Origin: Bacteroidia bacterium
Lineage (GTDB): Bacteria; Bacteroidota; Bacteroidia; SpSt-205
Assembly (NCBI GenBank): GCA_026003235.1
Contig: BPGW01000001.1
Span: forward strand, 88,224-152,223
Direction: 5' to 3'
DNA: 64,000 bases
The notes under the pieces are model-generated. The model was not told the DNA's origin. It ran no database searches and was given only the letters and a program-made list of their open reading frames with translations. Below are positions 1 through 9,975 of this stretch, piece after piece. Position 1 is the stretch's first letter. Each line of letters starts with the position of its first letter. Made by a program: the position numbers and the translations under genes.

Positions 1-351
1 AGGATAGTTCGCCCTCAGGCCAAGTACGAGCGGAGCTTGGAGCAAATCCGCCGTACCAAGGAGGCAGGCTTTCGCACGAAATCCGGCGCCATGCTGGGCT
101 TGGGTGAGACACGAGAAGAGCTTCTCCAGCTTATGGAGGACCTTTTGGCGCATGGGTGCGATGTGCTGACCCTTGGGCAGTACTTACAGCCCACACCTGC
201 CCACTTACCGGTGCAGCGTTTTGTGCCTCCGGAGGAGTTTGAGGAGTACGCTCGTATAGGCTACGAAATGGGCTTTGACTATGTGGAAAGTGGGCCGCTT
301 GTGCGCTCCTCTTACCATTCCGAGCGCCATGTAAAGCCCAGAACCGCATGA
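1..351 (+). CDS. lipA: Lipoyl synthase, C-terminal part (5' truncated by window edge)
   Basis: Radical SAM enzyme that inserts two sulfur atoms into octanoylated carrier domains to make lipoyl cofactor. The frame is open from base 1. Visible are the family's GLGETREE segment, the [10 protein letters not shown] segment and the terminal [12 protein letters not shown] motif, whose serine ligates the auxiliary cluster. The cysteine motifs that bind the iron-sulfur clusters lie upstream of the window. The stop overlaps the next gene's ATG by four bases, so the two are probably cotranscribed. Identification is by strongly conserved motifs. Confidence 0.95.
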   Translation, partial: RIVRPQAKYERSLEQIRRTKEAGFRTKSGAMLGLGETREELLQLMEDLLAHGCDVLTLGQYLQPTPAHLPVQRFVPPEEFEEYARIGYEMGFDYVESGPLVRSSYHSERHVKPRTA

Positions 352-2264
352 CCTTTCTACACCCCGAACTTTTGTGGGGGCTTGTAGCCCTGGCGGTGCC
401 CATTATTGTGCATTTTTTTTACCTCAGGCGGTCCCGGCGGTATGTCTTTTCTCGGGCAGATATTGTAGAGCGGTTGCGCCAGGCAAGTCGGCCTTATCTG
501 CGTGTGCGGCATCTGCTTTTGCTTCTTATCCGGCTGGCGCTGGTGGCGGTGCTGGTCCTTCTCTTTGCTCGGCCAGTGGGGGGGTCTCAAGGCCTCCTCT
601 CTCCAGCTAAAGGCACTTCTGCGCTGATAGTGTGGGATGTTTCCCCTTCTATGAAGCCGGTCTTTGAGACCAGTCGGGCCCTGGTGCAAGCTATTCTCCG
701 GGAAGGAGCCGAAGACGAATACCGGCTTCTTTGCACCGACAGCTACCTACCCCGAGGGGGATTTGTAGGGGCTCGGGTGCTGCAAGAGCGAGTCCAGGAC
801 ATTCAACCCGCAGACATGGGGTACCCGCTGGCGACCCTCCTGGAAAGGGCCGATTTTTTGTTCCAGGGGGCCTCTTATCCCAATAGACGGGTGTATGTGG
901 TCTCGGACTTTCAGCGCAGTTCGGAGGGGGACCTGACTCGGCTGGGCGGGAAGCCCCTCGGGGAAATCGTTCTTGTGCCCGTGGAACATACCCTGAAGGG
1001 CAACGCCTACATAGACTCCGTAAGCTTGAAACAAATAGGAGCCAGGTACCAGGTAGCCTTTCGCTTGCAGGGAACCGCTGGGTACCCTTATTCGGTGCAG
1101 GTGGGAAAAAACCCACGCAAGCTTACGCCAGGCCTTTACGAGGAAGGGCTAAGTGACACCGCGGGTTATGTGGCTTTCCAGATAGAGGGGGACGGCAGTG
1201 ACTTTGACAACACGCTGTATGTAGGGGTAGAGGGGGAAGGGTCTTCCCTTCGTGTAGGCTGGCAGGTTCCTCAGGAAGCCCAACAGGCCTTTCTTCGCCT
1301 GCATCGGGTTTTGGGCATAGAGACCCCGCCGGAGAAAGCGCTTACTTCTTCTACGATATGGATAGCTGAGGCCAGGAATCTTCCCAGCGAAGCCTCTCGG
1401 TGGGTTTCTCAGGGCGGGAGGCTGATCTTGTTTCCTCCAGCCGACCTTAGCTCTGGGACCTGGCAGAAGTTATTCTTAAGCGAGGGTGTGGAGTTTTCGG
1501 GGCGTCGAGTCTCCTACACGCAGCCGCTTTCTTTGCGTTTGCCGGAAGCTTCTTTCTGGGAGCCTGTGTTTCTGCGATTTCCTGCAGGTTCGGCCTCTTT
1601 GGCTGAGCCGCTTCAGGTAGGGTACGCTTACCTCTTCAGACCTCAGGCTGGGCGGGTACTTATAGAAGGGGAGGACGGCACGCCTCTTTTGTGGGAAATT
1701 CCCTGGGGGAGGGGGCGAGTCTATCTCTTTGCCTTCCCGTGGCAAGTGGCGAACTTAGGGGCCCACAGCCTCTTTGTACCGCTTTTTGCCAGGCTTTATG
1801 AGAGCCAGGAAGCGGGGGGTAAAGCTTGGGTGGCATGGTTAGGGGTCCGAAAAGGTTTTGTTTTGCCTGCGCTGCCGGAGGATCGCCCCCTTTTACGGCG
1901 TGTGTCCAGCGGCCAGATTTTGGTGCCATCCTTTGAGTACAAAGGCGGAAAAGTTGAGTTCTTTTTAGGTGAGGAGCCTATTCCCGCAGGTCTCTACGAA
2001 GTAAAAGTAGGTAATCGGCGTGCTTACTTGGGTGTTCAGGTTCCCTTATCGGAGTCGGCGGATACGGTTTTTTTCCGGCAGGACTGGGCCCGCACGGGGG
2101 TCCCGATCACAGTAAAGCGCTGGGAGGAGGGGTCGCTTGTGTCGGAAAAGGCCTGGCGCTGGGGCGGTTGGGCTGGTTGGGTTTTGCTGGCCCTTCTTCT
2201 AGTGGGGATGGAAACCTACTGGGCCCGACGACTCTTGCGGCCGGCTACTGTACCTTCACCTTGA
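348..2264 (+). CDS. BatA-type double-transmembrane protein with VWA-like domain
   Basis: 638-residue inner-membrane protein. The first 77 residues match the N-terminal double-transmembrane domain of Bacteroidota BatA proteins: a hydrophobic stretch at about 10-25, a basic linker, and a second helix at about 54-75. A VWA-like region follows, with a MIDAS-type DxSxS at residues 97-101 (DVSPS). One more transmembrane helix lies near the C-terminus, before a short basic tail. Family function is poorly defined (historically 'aerotolerance'). It overlaps lipA by four bases and its 3' end overlaps the convergent gene at 2245 by 20 bases. Confidence 0.8.
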   Translation: MTFLHPELLWGLVALAVPIIVHFFYLRRSRRYVFSRADIVERLRQASRPYLRVRHLLLLLIRLALVAVLVLLFARPVGGSQGLLSPAKGTSALIVWDVSPSMKPVFETSRALVQAILREGAEDEYRLLCTDSYLPRGGFVGARVLQERVQDIQPADMGYPLATLLERADFLFQGASYPNRRVYVVSDFQRSSEGDLTRLGGKPLGEIVLVPVEHTLKGNAYIDSVSLKQIGARYQVAFRLQGTAGYPYSVQVGKNPRKLTPGLYEEGLSDTAGYVAFQIEGDGSDFDNTLYVGVEGEGSSLRVGWQVPQEAQQAFLRLHRVLGIETPPEKALTSSTIWIAEARNLPSEASRWVSQGGRLILFPPADLSSGTWQKLFLSEGVEFSGRRVSYTQPLSLRLPEASFWEPVFLRFPAGSASLAEPLQVGYAYLFRPQAGRVLIEGEDGTPLLWEIPWGRGRVYLFAFPWQVANLGAHSLFVPLFARLYESQEAGGKAWVAWLGVRKGFVLPALPEDRPLLRRVSSGQILVPSFEYKGGKVEFFLGEEPIPAGLYEVKVGNRRAYLGVQVPLSESADTVFFRQDWARTGVPITVKRWEEGSLVSEKAWRWGGWAGWVLLALLLVGMETYWARRLLRPATVPSP

Positions 2265-2673
2265 AGCGCCGGCGAATCTCCTTTCCTCTGGCAGGGTAGT
2301 AGATCACTTCTGCGGTGCCTTGGAAGCGTCGCTTATCCAGCGTAGCTTCCAATTCCAGCTCGCCGACCTCGTTTGCGTCAAAGTGGGTCGCGCCCGCACT
2401 TTGGCCTGCCTTGAAGAGGCGAATGATGAATTTGGAACGGGGTTTTAGGCCGGTGATGTGGATGGTGTAAGTTTTACCGCCGCCGATGACCAAGGGGTCC
2501 GTCCAGTCAAAAGGCTGACCATTGACACGAACACTTATGTCTTCTCCTCGGGCTGTGACAGCAGCCGGAGCGGGAGCCTCGGTTCCATCTTCTTCACCAA
2601 TGACTTCGTTGGGGTTGTATCCGCCGCTTTGGGCATACAAGAGAACCCCCAGAAGGAGGAATGCCCCTTTCAT
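2245..2673 (-). CDS. Small secreted protein, unknown function
   Basis: 142 residues with a signal peptide (MKGAFLLLGVLLYAQS), an acidic/Ala-Pro linker at about 25-40, and a beta-rich remainder carrying alternating hydrophobic strands that resembles a small immunoglobulin-like domain. No family recognised. The ATG is chosen because a TAATTTAG element, a one-mismatch -7 box, lies five bases upstream. Single-gene unit, convergent with and overlapping the BatA-like gene. Function cannot be given. Confidence 0.6.
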   Translation of the reverse strand: MKGAFLLLGVLLYAQSGGYNPNEVIGEEDGTEAPAPAAVTARGEDISVRVNGQPFDWTDPLVIGGGKTYTIHITGLKPRSKFIIRLFKAGQSAGATHFDANEVGELELEATLDKRRFQGTAEVIYYPARGKEIRRRFKVKVQ

Positions 2674-2678
2674 CTCTG

Positions 2679-2686
2679 CTAAATTA
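2679..2686 (-). promoter_or_regulatory. Putative -7 element for the small secreted protein
   Basis: Minus-strand TAATTTAG, one mismatch to TAnnTTTG, ends five bases before the ATG at 2673. It abuts the plus-strand element at 2688 with one base between. Confidence 0.4.
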
Positions 2687-2687
2687 C

Positions 2688-2695
2688 TACTTTTG
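2688..2695 (+). promoter_or_regulatory. Putative -7 element for the SUKH-pabB unit
   Basis: TACTTTTG matches TAnnTTTG exactly and ends four bases before the ATG at 2700, predicting a leaderless transcript. Confidence 0.65.
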
Positions 2696-2699
2696 AGGG

Positions 2700-3062
2700 A
2701 TGGCGGAAGTAGATACCCCGACGCTGCCGCCGGAGTATTATCGGTGGCTGGAGACGGCCCGCCGTTTCCCTATGCTCAACGTGTGGCGGGAAGGGGTACT
2801 CTGCTCTGTCAAGCTGTCTTACCTCCTTGAGCCGCAAAAAGGGGATAGGGATCTGTTTGCGCACCTTGAGAGGGTACAGCGGCTTTTTCCTGAAGGATGC
2901 CTACCGCTGGCGTATGATGTTTTTGGCAATCTGCTCTTGTGGGATATGCGAGATGGGGCGGTGTACCTGCACTGGCAAGGAACGCCACCTTCCAGGAGGG
3001 TGAAAGTCGCTCCTTCGCTGGAGGACCTCTGCGAGAAACTCTACTACAGACCGATACACTGA
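2700..3062 (+). CDS. SMI1/KNR4 (SUKH)-like protein
   Basis: 120 residues without signal or membrane segment. An N-terminal LPPEYYRWLE segment, then FPEGCLPLAYDVFGNLLLWDM and a GAVYLHW strand, resemble the SUKH fold, whose core is a phe-pro-glu-gly turn followed by 'DxxGN'. SUKH proteins include toxin immunity proteins and housekeeping members. No toxin gene is adjacent, so an immunity role is not supported. Its stop TGA overlaps the ATG of pabB by one base (TGATG), which implies translational coupling. Confidence 0.55.
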   Translation: MAEVDTPTLPPEYYRWLETARRFPMLNVWREGVLCSVKLSYLLEPQKGDRDLFAHLERVQRLFPEGCLPLAYDVFGNLLLWDMRDGAVYLHWQGTPPSRRVKVAPSLEDLCEKLYYRPIH

Positions 3063-4219
3063 TGAAGCTTTCTGCGCTCCTCAAATGGGCTGACAAGCAT
3101 CCTTTCTTCTTCTTCCTCTTGCAGAATGACCCTTACGACGACCTCTGGCATTACCGGTGGGTGATGGGGGTAGGAAAGTCTCCGCATAGAGATCCCCTTT
3201 GGGAGGGTCACTGGTACATGGGCGGATGGACTTATGAGTGGCAGGCTCCCTATAAGAGGCCCCTCATAGAGTTTCCCAAGGCGGCTTTTTTCGTGCCCCA
3301 GCTTGTGATCGCTCAGGAGGAAGCCCCTTCGTGGGAAGAGGAAGAGGTGGCATCTCCCACTCGGCGGCTCGGACCTTTCCAAACCACGCTAACAAAAGCG
3401 CAGTTTTTGGAGCGCGTGGAGCGCATTCGGGAGCACATTTACCACGGAGAGGTATACCAGGTGAACTTGTCCTTTGGGCTGTGGTGGGAGCACGCTACGC
3501 TGGACCCTCTTTCGGCGTACCAGCAGCTCCTGGCGGCTTTCCCGGCTGGTTACAATTATCTCTTCAAGTACCAGCAGAAATACATCATTGGAGCTTCCCC
3601 GGAGCGGTTTTTCTGGCAATGGCGAAACCTTGTGGCCCAGCAACCCATCAAGGGCACCATTCGGCGGGGGGCTACTTGGGAAGAAGACCTTCAGCAGGTA
3701 GAAAGGCTCCGCCGCAGCTCAAAAGAACTGGCCGAAAACACCATGATCGTGGACCTGGTACGCAATGATCTGTCTCGCGTATGCGTGCCTGGAACCGTCC
3801 AAGTAGCAGGGTTGGCTTTTGTCCGCAGTTATGCCAACCTTCACCATCTGGTCTCTACGGTGTACGGGGAGCGGGAGAAAGACGTATCCTGGGTGAAAGC
3901 CGCAGCGAGTTTATTTCCGGCGGGTTCCATGACAGGCGCGCCGAAGCAGGCCGCCATGCACTACATCCATGAGTACGAACCGGTAGGGCGGGGATTCTAC
4001 GCTGGCGCCGTGGGCTATATGTCTCCCGAAGGAAGGGCTGATTTCGCCGTGGGAATTCGGAGTTGGATTTATGACAGTGCAGCCCGAAGGCTTCTGCTGC
4101 AGGTGGGAAGTGGCATTACCTACGATTCAGAACCGTCGCTGGAGTGGGAGGAGAGCTGGGTAAAAGCTGAAAAGCTCCTGGAGGCGCTTCAGGTTTCCAG
4201 CCGAGTCTTGAAGTCTTGA
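3062..4219 (+). CDS. pabB: Aminodeoxychorismate synthase component I
   Basis: 385 residues. Converts chorismate with ammonia to 4-amino-4-deoxychorismate for folate synthesis. The chorismate-binding domain fills the C-terminal two thirds, with [26 protein letters not shown] and FYAGAVGYM motifs. The PIKGT motif near residue 195 carries the lysine typical of PabB; anthranilate synthase has alanine there, which argues against TrpE. A longer open frame begins at 2939, but it overlaps the upstream gene; the ATG at 3062 couples to that gene's stop. No pabA or pabC is nearby. The 3' end overlaps nuoB by 31 bases tail to tail. Confidence 0.9.
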   Translation: MKLSALLKWADKHPFFFFLLQNDPYDDLWHYRWVMGVGKSPHRDPLWEGHWYMGGWTYEWQAPYKRPLIEFPKAAFFVPQLVIAQEEAPSWEEEEVASPTRRLGPFQTTLTKAQFLERVERIREHIYHGEVYQVNLSFGLWWEHATLDPLSAYQQLLAAFPAGYNYLFKYQQKYIIGASPERFFWQWRNLVAQQPIKGTIRRGATWEEDLQQVERLRRSSKELAENTMIVDLVRNDLSRVCVPGTVQVAGLAFVRSYANLHHLVSTVYGEREKDVSWVKAAASLFPAGSMTGAPKQAAMHYIHEYEPVGRGFYAGAVGYMSPEGRADFAVGIRSWIYDSAARRLLLQVGSGITYDSEPSLEWEESWVKAEKLLEALQVSSRVLKS

Positions 4220-4692
4220 GCGAGGGAGTGCTCGCGCCGGATTTTTTCCTGCAGCTCCATGAGGGCATGAAGGAGCACTTCCGGGCGGGGAGGGCAGCCC
4301 GGCACATACACATCTACGGGAAGGAACTGGTCTATCCCTTGCACTACCCCATAGACCCGGTGCATGCCGCCAGTAGAGGCGCAGGCCCCCATCGCAATGC
4401 ACCATTTGGGTTCGGCCATCTGGTCCCAAATGCGCTTGATCGCATGGGCCATTTTGTAAGTGCACCAGCCGGCGACGATCATGACGTCGGCTTGTCGGGG
4501 CGAAAACGAAAAGCGCTCCATACCGAAGCGGGCAATATCATATTTCGGTGACGCCGCGGCCATCATTTCAATGGCGCAGCAGGCTAAGCCCATCGGCATA
4601 GGCCAGAGAGAACCCGCACGAGCCCATCCTACCAGATCATCCAATTTCGCCAGCAAGAAGCCTTGCTGGCTGAGAGCCTTTTCCAGATCCAT
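4189..4692 (-). CDS. nuoB: NADH-quinone oxidoreductase subunit B
   Basis: 167 residues. Peripheral-arm subunit of complex I that holds the N2 [4Fe-4S] cluster. Cluster ligands are visible as C38 and C39 ([10 protein letters not shown]), C104 (MGACAST) and C133 (PGCPPRPE). The segment after DVMIVAG reads WCTYKMA where most homologues have a GT(L/V)T-like sequence, so there is an extra cysteine at 77. The gene stands alone: no other nuo gene is adjacent, and nuoD is about 38 kb away. A TACCTTTG element six bases upstream fixes the start. Confidence 0.95.
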   Translation of the reverse strand: MDLEKALSQQGFLLAKLDDLVGWARAGSLWPMPMGLACCAIEMMAAASPKYDIARFGMERFSFSPRQADVMIVAGWCTYKMAHAIKRIWDQMAEPKWCIAMGACASTGGMHRVYGVVQGIDQFLPVDVYVPGCPPRPEVLLHALMELQEKIRREHSLAQDFKTRLET

Positions 4693-4698
4693 TCTCTA

Positions 4699-4706
4699 CA
4701 AAGGTA
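4699..4706 (-). promoter_or_regulatory. Putative -7 element for nuoB
   Basis: Minus-strand TACCTTTG, exact match, six bases before the nuoB ATG. Confidence 0.65.
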
Positions 4707-4711
4707 AAGGG

Positions 4712-4915
4712 TCAGGGCTTTGGTTGGGTGCGGCAGGTGTTGATGCCCAGCAGGTAGTACAGGCCGCAGCGTCCCACCAGGCCCGTCAGCGCCAAAAGCG
4801 CTCCTGCAGCAGCAAGCCACCACATCCCCAAATACACGGCTGCTCCTACCAAGGCAAGGCCCCCTACAATTCGGGCGATTTTGTCTATGCCGCCGACATT
4901 TTGGGTCAGTCGCAT
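4712..4915 (-). CDS. Small membrane protein, DUF2892 (YgaP-like)
   Basis: 67 residues. An N-terminal NVGGIDKIARIVGG segment and two hydrophobic helices with a GRCGLYYLLGINTC ending match the DUF2892 family of two-helix inner-membrane proteins, related to the membrane part of YgaP. The two cysteines near the end are typical of the family. It lies 13 bases downstream of the proline dehydrogenase stop on the same strand and is probably cotranscribed. Function is not established. Confidence 0.75.
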   Translation of the reverse strand: MRLTQNVGGIDKIARIVGGLALVGAAVYLGMWWLAAAGALLALTGLVGRCGLYYLLGINTCRTQPKP

Positions 4916-4928
4916 AATAAGTAAAACA

Positions 4929-6125
4929 TTAGCCGGGTTGGAAAAGTTTCCTGCGGCGAGCCAGCTCTTCGGCGATCCAAGCCAGCTCTCGGCCGCTTTG
5001 GTCAGAGAGGCTGGAGTTTTCCTCTGCTCGGCGGGCCAGGTAAGGAAAAGCCTTCTCTATCGGCCCATATGGCACATACTTAGCCACCCGGAAACCCGCT
5101 CGAGCCAGACCGAAGCTGAGCGGGTCTGCCATCCCATACAACTGCGAAAACCACAGGTGGGGGTGATCGTGCGGTAGATTTTTCAGGATCATGAACTGGG
5201 CGGCTTTCATGCAGCTGTTGCGGTTATGGCTGGCCACGCAAAGGGCCACCTGGTCCAGGCGCTCCAGACACTGCATAAGGGCGGCATCGTAGGCTATATC
5301 GGTGGCGGCTTTGGTAGGGTGGATGGGGTCGGCATAACCCTGGTTTCGGGCCCTTTTGCGCTCCTTTTCCACGTAGGCACCGCGAACAAGCTTGATCCCC
5401 AGCCGGTAAGAAGAAGCCCGCCTAAGTAACCCCTCAAGATACTCTAGCCGATCCTGGCGGTACATCTGGACGGTGGTGTACAGCACCACCCGCTCTTGGT
5501 TGAAGCGCTGCATGTACTCCTCTACCACGAGGTCTATTCCTGCCTGGAGCCAGCTCTCTTCCGCATCCACCATGAGGGGGATAGAAGCCTCCTGCGCGGC
5601 GGCAAGCAGCTGCTCAAACTTTTCCCGAAAGCGCTCCTCTTCTCGCCTCAAAGAAGGAGGTAGGGGAGGGGAAGCTATCTTTTCCCACAGAAGGGGGTGG
5701 GCCAGAGCGGTTAGTTTTACAGCCACGAAGCCGACGAGCTCAGGATGCGCCCTGGCGAAGGCTATCATGTGCAGGTATTCCTGCAGGGTCTTTTCCTGGT
5801 CGGCGGGGTCTGTGGAGGCTTCTACGGCGTAGTCTAACATACTCGTAACGCCGTACGCGTGAAGTTTTTTCAGGAGGGGCAGGGTGTCCGGAAGCGATTC
5901 TCCGCCGAGAAAGAGACGGCCTAACGTAGCCCGAAGGAGGGGTTTCACGGGCAGACCCCATCGTAGGGCCACTCCCCCCAGGGTGTTAGACACCCTGACC
6001 AGGGGCCCCCACCGAAGGAGCTTAAACAGCGCGTAAGCCACTTCAAGGTCGCGGGTGCTGCGGTAAGCAAACCCCACCTGCGTGTCGTCCAAGTCTAAGC
6101 CCGTATGGGCATGTAGGATGCTCAT
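4929..6125 (-). CDS. Proline dehydrogenase
   Basis: 398-residue monofunctional flavoenzyme oxidising L-proline to pyrroline-5-carboxylate. The TIM-barrel motifs are clear: GIKLVRGAYVEKER, the SQLYGMAD segment, and the C-terminal YVPYGP...YLARRAEENSS substrate/FAD signature. Length matches the Bacteroidota single-domain form; no aldehyde dehydrogenase domain is fused and none is nearby. The ATG overlaps the valS stop by four bases, so proline catabolism is transcriptionally tied here to valyl-tRNA synthetase. Confidence 0.93.
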   Translation of the reverse strand: MSILHAHTGLDLDDTQVGFAYRSTRDLEVAYALFKLLRWGPLVRVSNTLGGVALRWGLPVKPLLRATLGRLFLGGESLPDTLPLLKKLHAYGVTSMLDYAVEASTDPADQEKTLQEYLHMIAFARAHPELVGFVAVKLTALAHPLLWEKIASPPLPPSLRREEERFREKFEQLLAAAQEASIPLMVDAEESWLQAGIDLVVEEYMQRFNQERVVLYTTVQMYRQDRLEYLEGLLRRASSYRLGIKLVRGAYVEKERKRARNQGYADPIHPTKAATDIAYDAALMQCLERLDQVALCVASHNRNSCMKAAQFMILKNLPHDHPHLWFSQLYGMADPLSFGLARAGFRVAKYVPYGPIEKAFPYLARRAEENSSLSDQSGRELAWIAEELARRRKLFQPG

Positions 6126-8734
6126 AAGCTACCCAGCGCTTCTAACTGCTCTAACAAAAGGGTGCGGCGGGCTTGGTTGTCGGCTAGCTTTTTCTCTTCG
6201 CGGGCGATCACTTCTGGGGCGGCCCGGGTGCGAAACTGAGGGTTATGGAGTTTGGCCTCAAGCTGCCGTAGGAAGCTTTCCACATGGGCCAGCTCTTTCT
6301 GGAGTTTTTCGCGCAGGGTTTGCCAGGCGGTTTCTGGCAAGTCCGCTGCTACGAAATACATGTCAGTCTCCACCAGCACGCGCAGGGCAGGGCCGGTAAA
6401 GGGTTTCTCACTAAGGGTGAGCTCCTCAAGGGGTAGGAAATGGTGGAGCCAACCTTGAAGGTCTGAGAAGCGCTCAGGACGCTCGGTCTGGATATGCAGC
6501 CTTAAAGGGCCTTGCAAAGAGAAGCTGTGCACGAGCCCTCGGATGCGCGAAATGGCTTGCTGGATGTAGCGCACCGCTTGCAGATAGGTCTTTTCAGAAG
6601 GGGAGAGGGAGGTAGGTTCGGGTAGCGAGGTGAAACTTAGGCTTTTTTCTGGGGGAGCGCCCGTGCGCACATGCCATAGCTCTTCGGTGAGAAAAGGCGC
6701 AAAGGGATGTAAAAGCTGCAGGAGGTGTAAGGCTTGGGCGGCCACCTCTTGCAAGAGAGGCTGAGAGGGACCAGGCTTGAGCGCTTCTAAATACCAGCTG
6801 CAAAAATCTTCCCAGATCCCCCGGTACAGGGTGTGCATGGCTTCATAGAACCGGTATTGACCAAGGAGGGACTCTACCTCGGTGTGGAGCTCTCGGAGCC
6901 GCAAGGTAAACCACCGGTAGGCGGCTTGATGGAAAGGATCCGGTTCGCCGGGGGTGGAACGCTCTTCCCACAAGCTGAGCAGACGGAAGCTATTCCAGAC
7001 TTTATTGCAAAAGTTTTTTCCTTGTTCGCAGAGAGCTTCGTCAAAAAGGAGGTCATTGCCTGCGGGGGCGCTTAGGACGATGCCTATCCGTACCGCGTCT
7101 GCTCCGTAGCGCGCAATGAGGTCCAGGGGGTCTGGCGAGTTGCCCAGAGACTTGCTCATTTTGCGGCGCAGTTTATCCCGCACAATGCCATGCAGGTACA
7201 CGACGGAAAAGGGCTTTTTCCCTGTAAAGTGGTACCCTGCCATAATCATGCGCGCTACCCAGAAAAAGAGAATCTCAGGAGCCGTAACCAGGACTTGGGT
7301 GGGATAGTAGTAGCGGAAATCTGGGTTTTCTGGGGCTTCAAAGTAGTCAAACACCGATAAGGGCCATAACCAGGACGAGAACCAGGTGTCTAACACGTCT
7401 TCATCTTGGCGCAGGGAAGAGGGGTCATACCCTGCTTGGAGGGCTTGAGTTTGGGCCTCTTCGGCGGTGAGGGCGACAAAGACCTGGCCATCGGGTGCGT
7501 ACCAAGCTGGGATGCGGTGCCCCCACCACAGCTGCCGAGAGATGCACCAATCGCGTACATTCTCCAGCCAGTGGCGGTATATCCCCTCAAACCGGTCCGG
7601 GACGAGGCGCACGTCGCCTTTTTCAACGGCTTGGAGGGCCAGTTCAGCCAGGGGCTTCATTCGCACAAACCACTGTTCGGAGAGGCGGGGCTCTACGACG
7701 GCATCGGTGCGTTCGGAGTGGCCCACGGTGTGGGTGTAAGGTTCGGTTTTGGCTAAGAGGCCTGCCGCTGCCAGGTCAGCTAAGATTCGGTGGCGGGCTT
7801 CTTCTCGGCTAAGGCCGGCATAAGGGCCGGCGTTTTCGTTGAGGTGGGCCTCAGGTGTGAAGATATCTATGATAGGCAGGCCGTGTCGGAGGCCGATTTC
7901 GTAGTCTTTGGGGTCGTGTGCGGGGGTCACTTTGAGGCAGCCGGTGCCAAATGAAGGGTCTACGGCTTCATCGGCGATGACAGGCACCCACCGGTCGGTG
8001 AGGGGCACCCGGACCTGCCGGCCAATCCAGCTTCGGTACCGTTCGTCGGAGGGATGAACGGCAACCGCCACATCCGCTAAAATGGTCTCCGGCCGTACCG
8101 TGGCGATAGTCAAGTACTCCCCGTTTTCTGCGGGATACCGTACATAACAGAGGAGGGATTCCCGCTCTTTGTAGAGGACCTCTTCGTCAGAGAGGGCAGT
8201 GAGGGCTACGGGGTCCCAATGGATCATTCGTTTACCCCGGTAAATAAGCCCCTGGCGGTAAAGCTCTACAAAAACTTTTTCCACGGCGCGGTAGAGGGGG
8301 GGATCCAGGGTAAAGCGATACCGCTTCCAATCTGCGCTTACGCCGAGCTGTTTAAGCTGTTGGACGATGATGCCGCCATGCTTGTGGGTCCACTCCCAGG
8401 CCTTTTGGAGGAAGGTCTCTCGGCCAAGGGTGCGTTTGTCCAGCCCTTCCTCCCGCAAGCGGGCTACGACCTTGGCTTCTGTGGCGATGGAAGCGTGATC
8501 GGTACCTGGCACCCAGCAGACGTTGTAGCCTTTCATGCGGTGGAAGCGGGCTAAGATGTCCTGGATCGTGTTGTTGAGCACGTGCCCCATGTGGAGAACG
8601 CCGGTGACGTTGGGTGGGGGCATCACCAAGGTATAGGAGACACGCTCATCCGGCTCGCTATGGTAAGTGGCGTGCTCTTCCCACAGGGAGCGCCATCGGG
8701 CTTCTATAGGGCCCGGTGTATAGGCCTTTTCCAT
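6122..8734 (-). CDS. valS: Valyl-tRNA synthetase
   Basis: 870-residue class I synthetase that charges tRNA-Val. The HIGH motif appears as HMGH (48-51) after PPPNVTG, and KMSKS at 525-529. Between them lies the CP1 editing domain (about 195-340), including the TVRPETILADVAVAV segment. The C-terminal 65 residues form the usual ValS coiled coil. Start is supported by a TAACTTTG element five bases upstream. First gene of valS-putA-DUF2892. Confidence 0.97.
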   Translation of the reverse strand: MEKAYTPGPIEARWRSLWEEHATYHSEPDERVSYTLVMPPPNVTGVLHMGHVLNNTIQDILARFHRMKGYNVCWVPGTDHASIATEAKVVARLREEGLDKRTLGRETFLQKAWEWTHKHGGIIVQQLKQLGVSADWKRYRFTLDPPLYRAVEKVFVELYRQGLIYRGKRMIHWDPVALTALSDEEVLYKERESLLCYVRYPAENGEYLTIATVRPETILADVAVAVHPSDERYRSWIGRQVRVPLTDRWVPVIADEAVDPSFGTGCLKVTPAHDPKDYEIGLRHGLPIIDIFTPEAHLNENAGPYAGLSREEARHRILADLAAAGLLAKTEPYTHTVGHSERTDAVVEPRLSEQWFVRMKPLAELALQAVEKGDVRLVPDRFEGIYRHWLENVRDWCISRQLWWGHRIPAWYAPDGQVFVALTAEEAQTQALQAGYDPSSLRQDEDVLDTWFSSWLWPLSVFDYFEAPENPDFRYYYPTQVLVTAPEILFFWVARMIMAGYHFTGKKPFSVVYLHGIVRDKLRRKMSKSLGNSPDPLDLIARYGADAVRIGIVLSAPAGNDLLFDEALCEQGKNFCNKVWNSFRLLSLWEERSTPGEPDPFHQAAYRWFTLRLRELHTEVESLLGQYRFYEAMHTLYRGIWEDFCSWYLEALKPGPSQPLLQEVAAQALHLLQLLHPFAPFLTEELWHVRTGAPPEKSLSFTSLPEPTSLSPSEKTYLQAVRYIQQAISRIRGLVHSFSLQGPLRLHIQTERPERFSDLQGWLHHFLPLEELTLSEKPFTGPALRVLVETDMYFVAADLPETAWQTLREKLQKELAHVESFLRQLEAKLHNPQFRTRAAPEVIAREEKKLADNQARRTLLLEQLEALGSL

Positions 8735-8739
8735 CCAAG

Positions 8740-8747
8740 CAAAGTTA
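8740..8747 (-). promoter_or_regulatory. Putative -7 element for valS
   Basis: Minus-strand TAACTTTG, exact match, five bases before the valS ATG. Confidence 0.65.
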
Positions 8748-8753
8748 CCAAGC

Positions 8754-9968
8754 TCATGTGCGTGAGAAGGGGTTGGAAGGGGTGCCTACCTGCGTTTCCC
8801 ACCACAGAAGGGCCTCTTCGGCAGCTTGGTGGGGGTCTAAGGTGTGCAGGCAGAAGAAGGGCTGATCAGGCCGTAGGGGATGTATGCACTGCCATCCGCA
8901 TCCATAGCAAGGAAGCGGATGGTGAAGCACCTTAAGGAGAAAGGGGGCCTCTGGAGGGTAGGGTACGAACCGCCCCCAATGGCCTCCTCCCGCCACCAGG
9001 AGCGTCGGTATGCCCAAGGTAGCGGCCACATGGGCTAAACCGGTTTCAGGCGCAATGACCACTTGAGCCGAAAGCAGCTCTTTGACCACGCGGCGCAGCG
9101 ACAAGGAGCCAGCGTCCACGCTTTGTATGTAGGCAGAAGGGAGAAGCTGGGCGAGGGCTTCCAGGTAGGGGCGGTCACTGGCCCCGCCAAAAAGCCGGAG
9201 GGGGCTGCCCAAGCGCGCCGCAAGAGCTTGAGCAAGGTGGGCAAAGAAAGGGAGAGGGGGGCGCCTTTTTGGAGAACCTGACCCTCCTATTACCGCAACA
9301 AAGGGGGTTCCGTTGGGAGCTCGCCACCGCTCTCGCAGGCGCAGGTAGATCCGGAAATCCAAAGGGGGCAGTACGGCGGCGCGCACCTGCTGCGCCGCAT
9401 GAAGCCACTCATGAGCAGCAAAGGGTAGAGGGTCTGGGTAGATGTGGGTGTAGGTTTTTTTGTCTATGGTTTGAGCCAGCCAGCTAACTTCTTCTGCGGA
9501 GGGGTCGCGGCTCCAAGCGTGCTTGCGCTGGGCGGGGAGGGCGTGAGCTATAAGGTCTTCTACGGCGATGCGGCGGCGCAGGGCCAGGCTCCATAGCTCG
9601 GCAAAGGGCTCTCTTTCCCGCAGTTTCCTAAGCACTTTGTACCGGTAGGCAGGCTTTCGCAGGAAAGCAGGCACAGCGATGGGCACGACCTCTTGAAAAA
9701 GGCCCACTTCCTGCGCCAGGTCCGCCCATAGGGCGTTAGCGAGGAGGGTCAGCCGCTGCCCTGCGTAAGCTTGCCGAAGCGAAGCTAAAAGCGGCAATCC
9801 CAACCAAAAATCGCCGATTCCATCTAACCGCAGTAGGACAACCCCTTCCCCTGCTTGGGGTTGGGCGGCTTGAAAGAAAGGCCTTTCCAGAAGGCTCCAG
9901 CTGCTGCGCAAAAAAACACGGCTCCTCCAACGGGCCTGTCGGAGGAGCCGGCGCCAAGAAAAGGGCAT
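8754..9968 (-). CDS. Glycosyltransferase family 9 (heptosyltransferase-like)
   Basis: 404 residues. The GT9 N-terminal signature LLRLDGIGDFWLGLPLL starts near residue 45, after a basic amphipathic leader. The nucleotide-sugar domain shows VIGGSGSPKRRPPLPFF and the PETGLAHVAATLGIPT motif typical of ADP-heptose transferases. A cysteine-containing CYGCGWQC loop near the end resembles the C-rich insert of many GT9 proteins. Likely acts in cell-envelope glycan assembly, acceptor unknown. It starts seven bases after the hppD stop and is probably cotranscribed with hmgA-hppD. Confidence 0.85.
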   Translation of the reverse strand: MPFSWRRLLRQARWRSRVFLRSSWSLLERPFFQAAQPQAGEGVVLLRLDGIGDFWLGLPLLASLRQAYAGQRLTLLANALWADLAQEVGLFQEVVPIAVPAFLRKPAYRYKVLRKLREREPFAELWSLALRRRIAVEDLIAHALPAQRKHAWSRDPSAEEVSWLAQTIDKKTYTHIYPDPLPFAAHEWLHAAQQVRAAVLPPLDFRIYLRLRERWRAPNGTPFVAVIGGSGSPKRRPPLPFFAHLAQALAARLGSPLRLFGGASDRPYLEALAQLLPSAYIQSVDAGSLSLRRVVKELLSAQVVIAPETGLAHVAATLGIPTLLVAGGGHWGRFVPYPPEAPFLLKVLHHPLPCYGCGWQCIHPLRPDQPFFCLHTLDPHQAAEEALLWWETQVGTPSNPFSRT

Positions 9969-9975
9969 GCAGGAA

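Noticed and set aside
2700-3062. Toxin-immunity pair based on the SUKH-like protein
   Set aside because: Neighbours are pabB and a small secreted protein. No polymorphic toxin, VgrG or nuclease gene is present.
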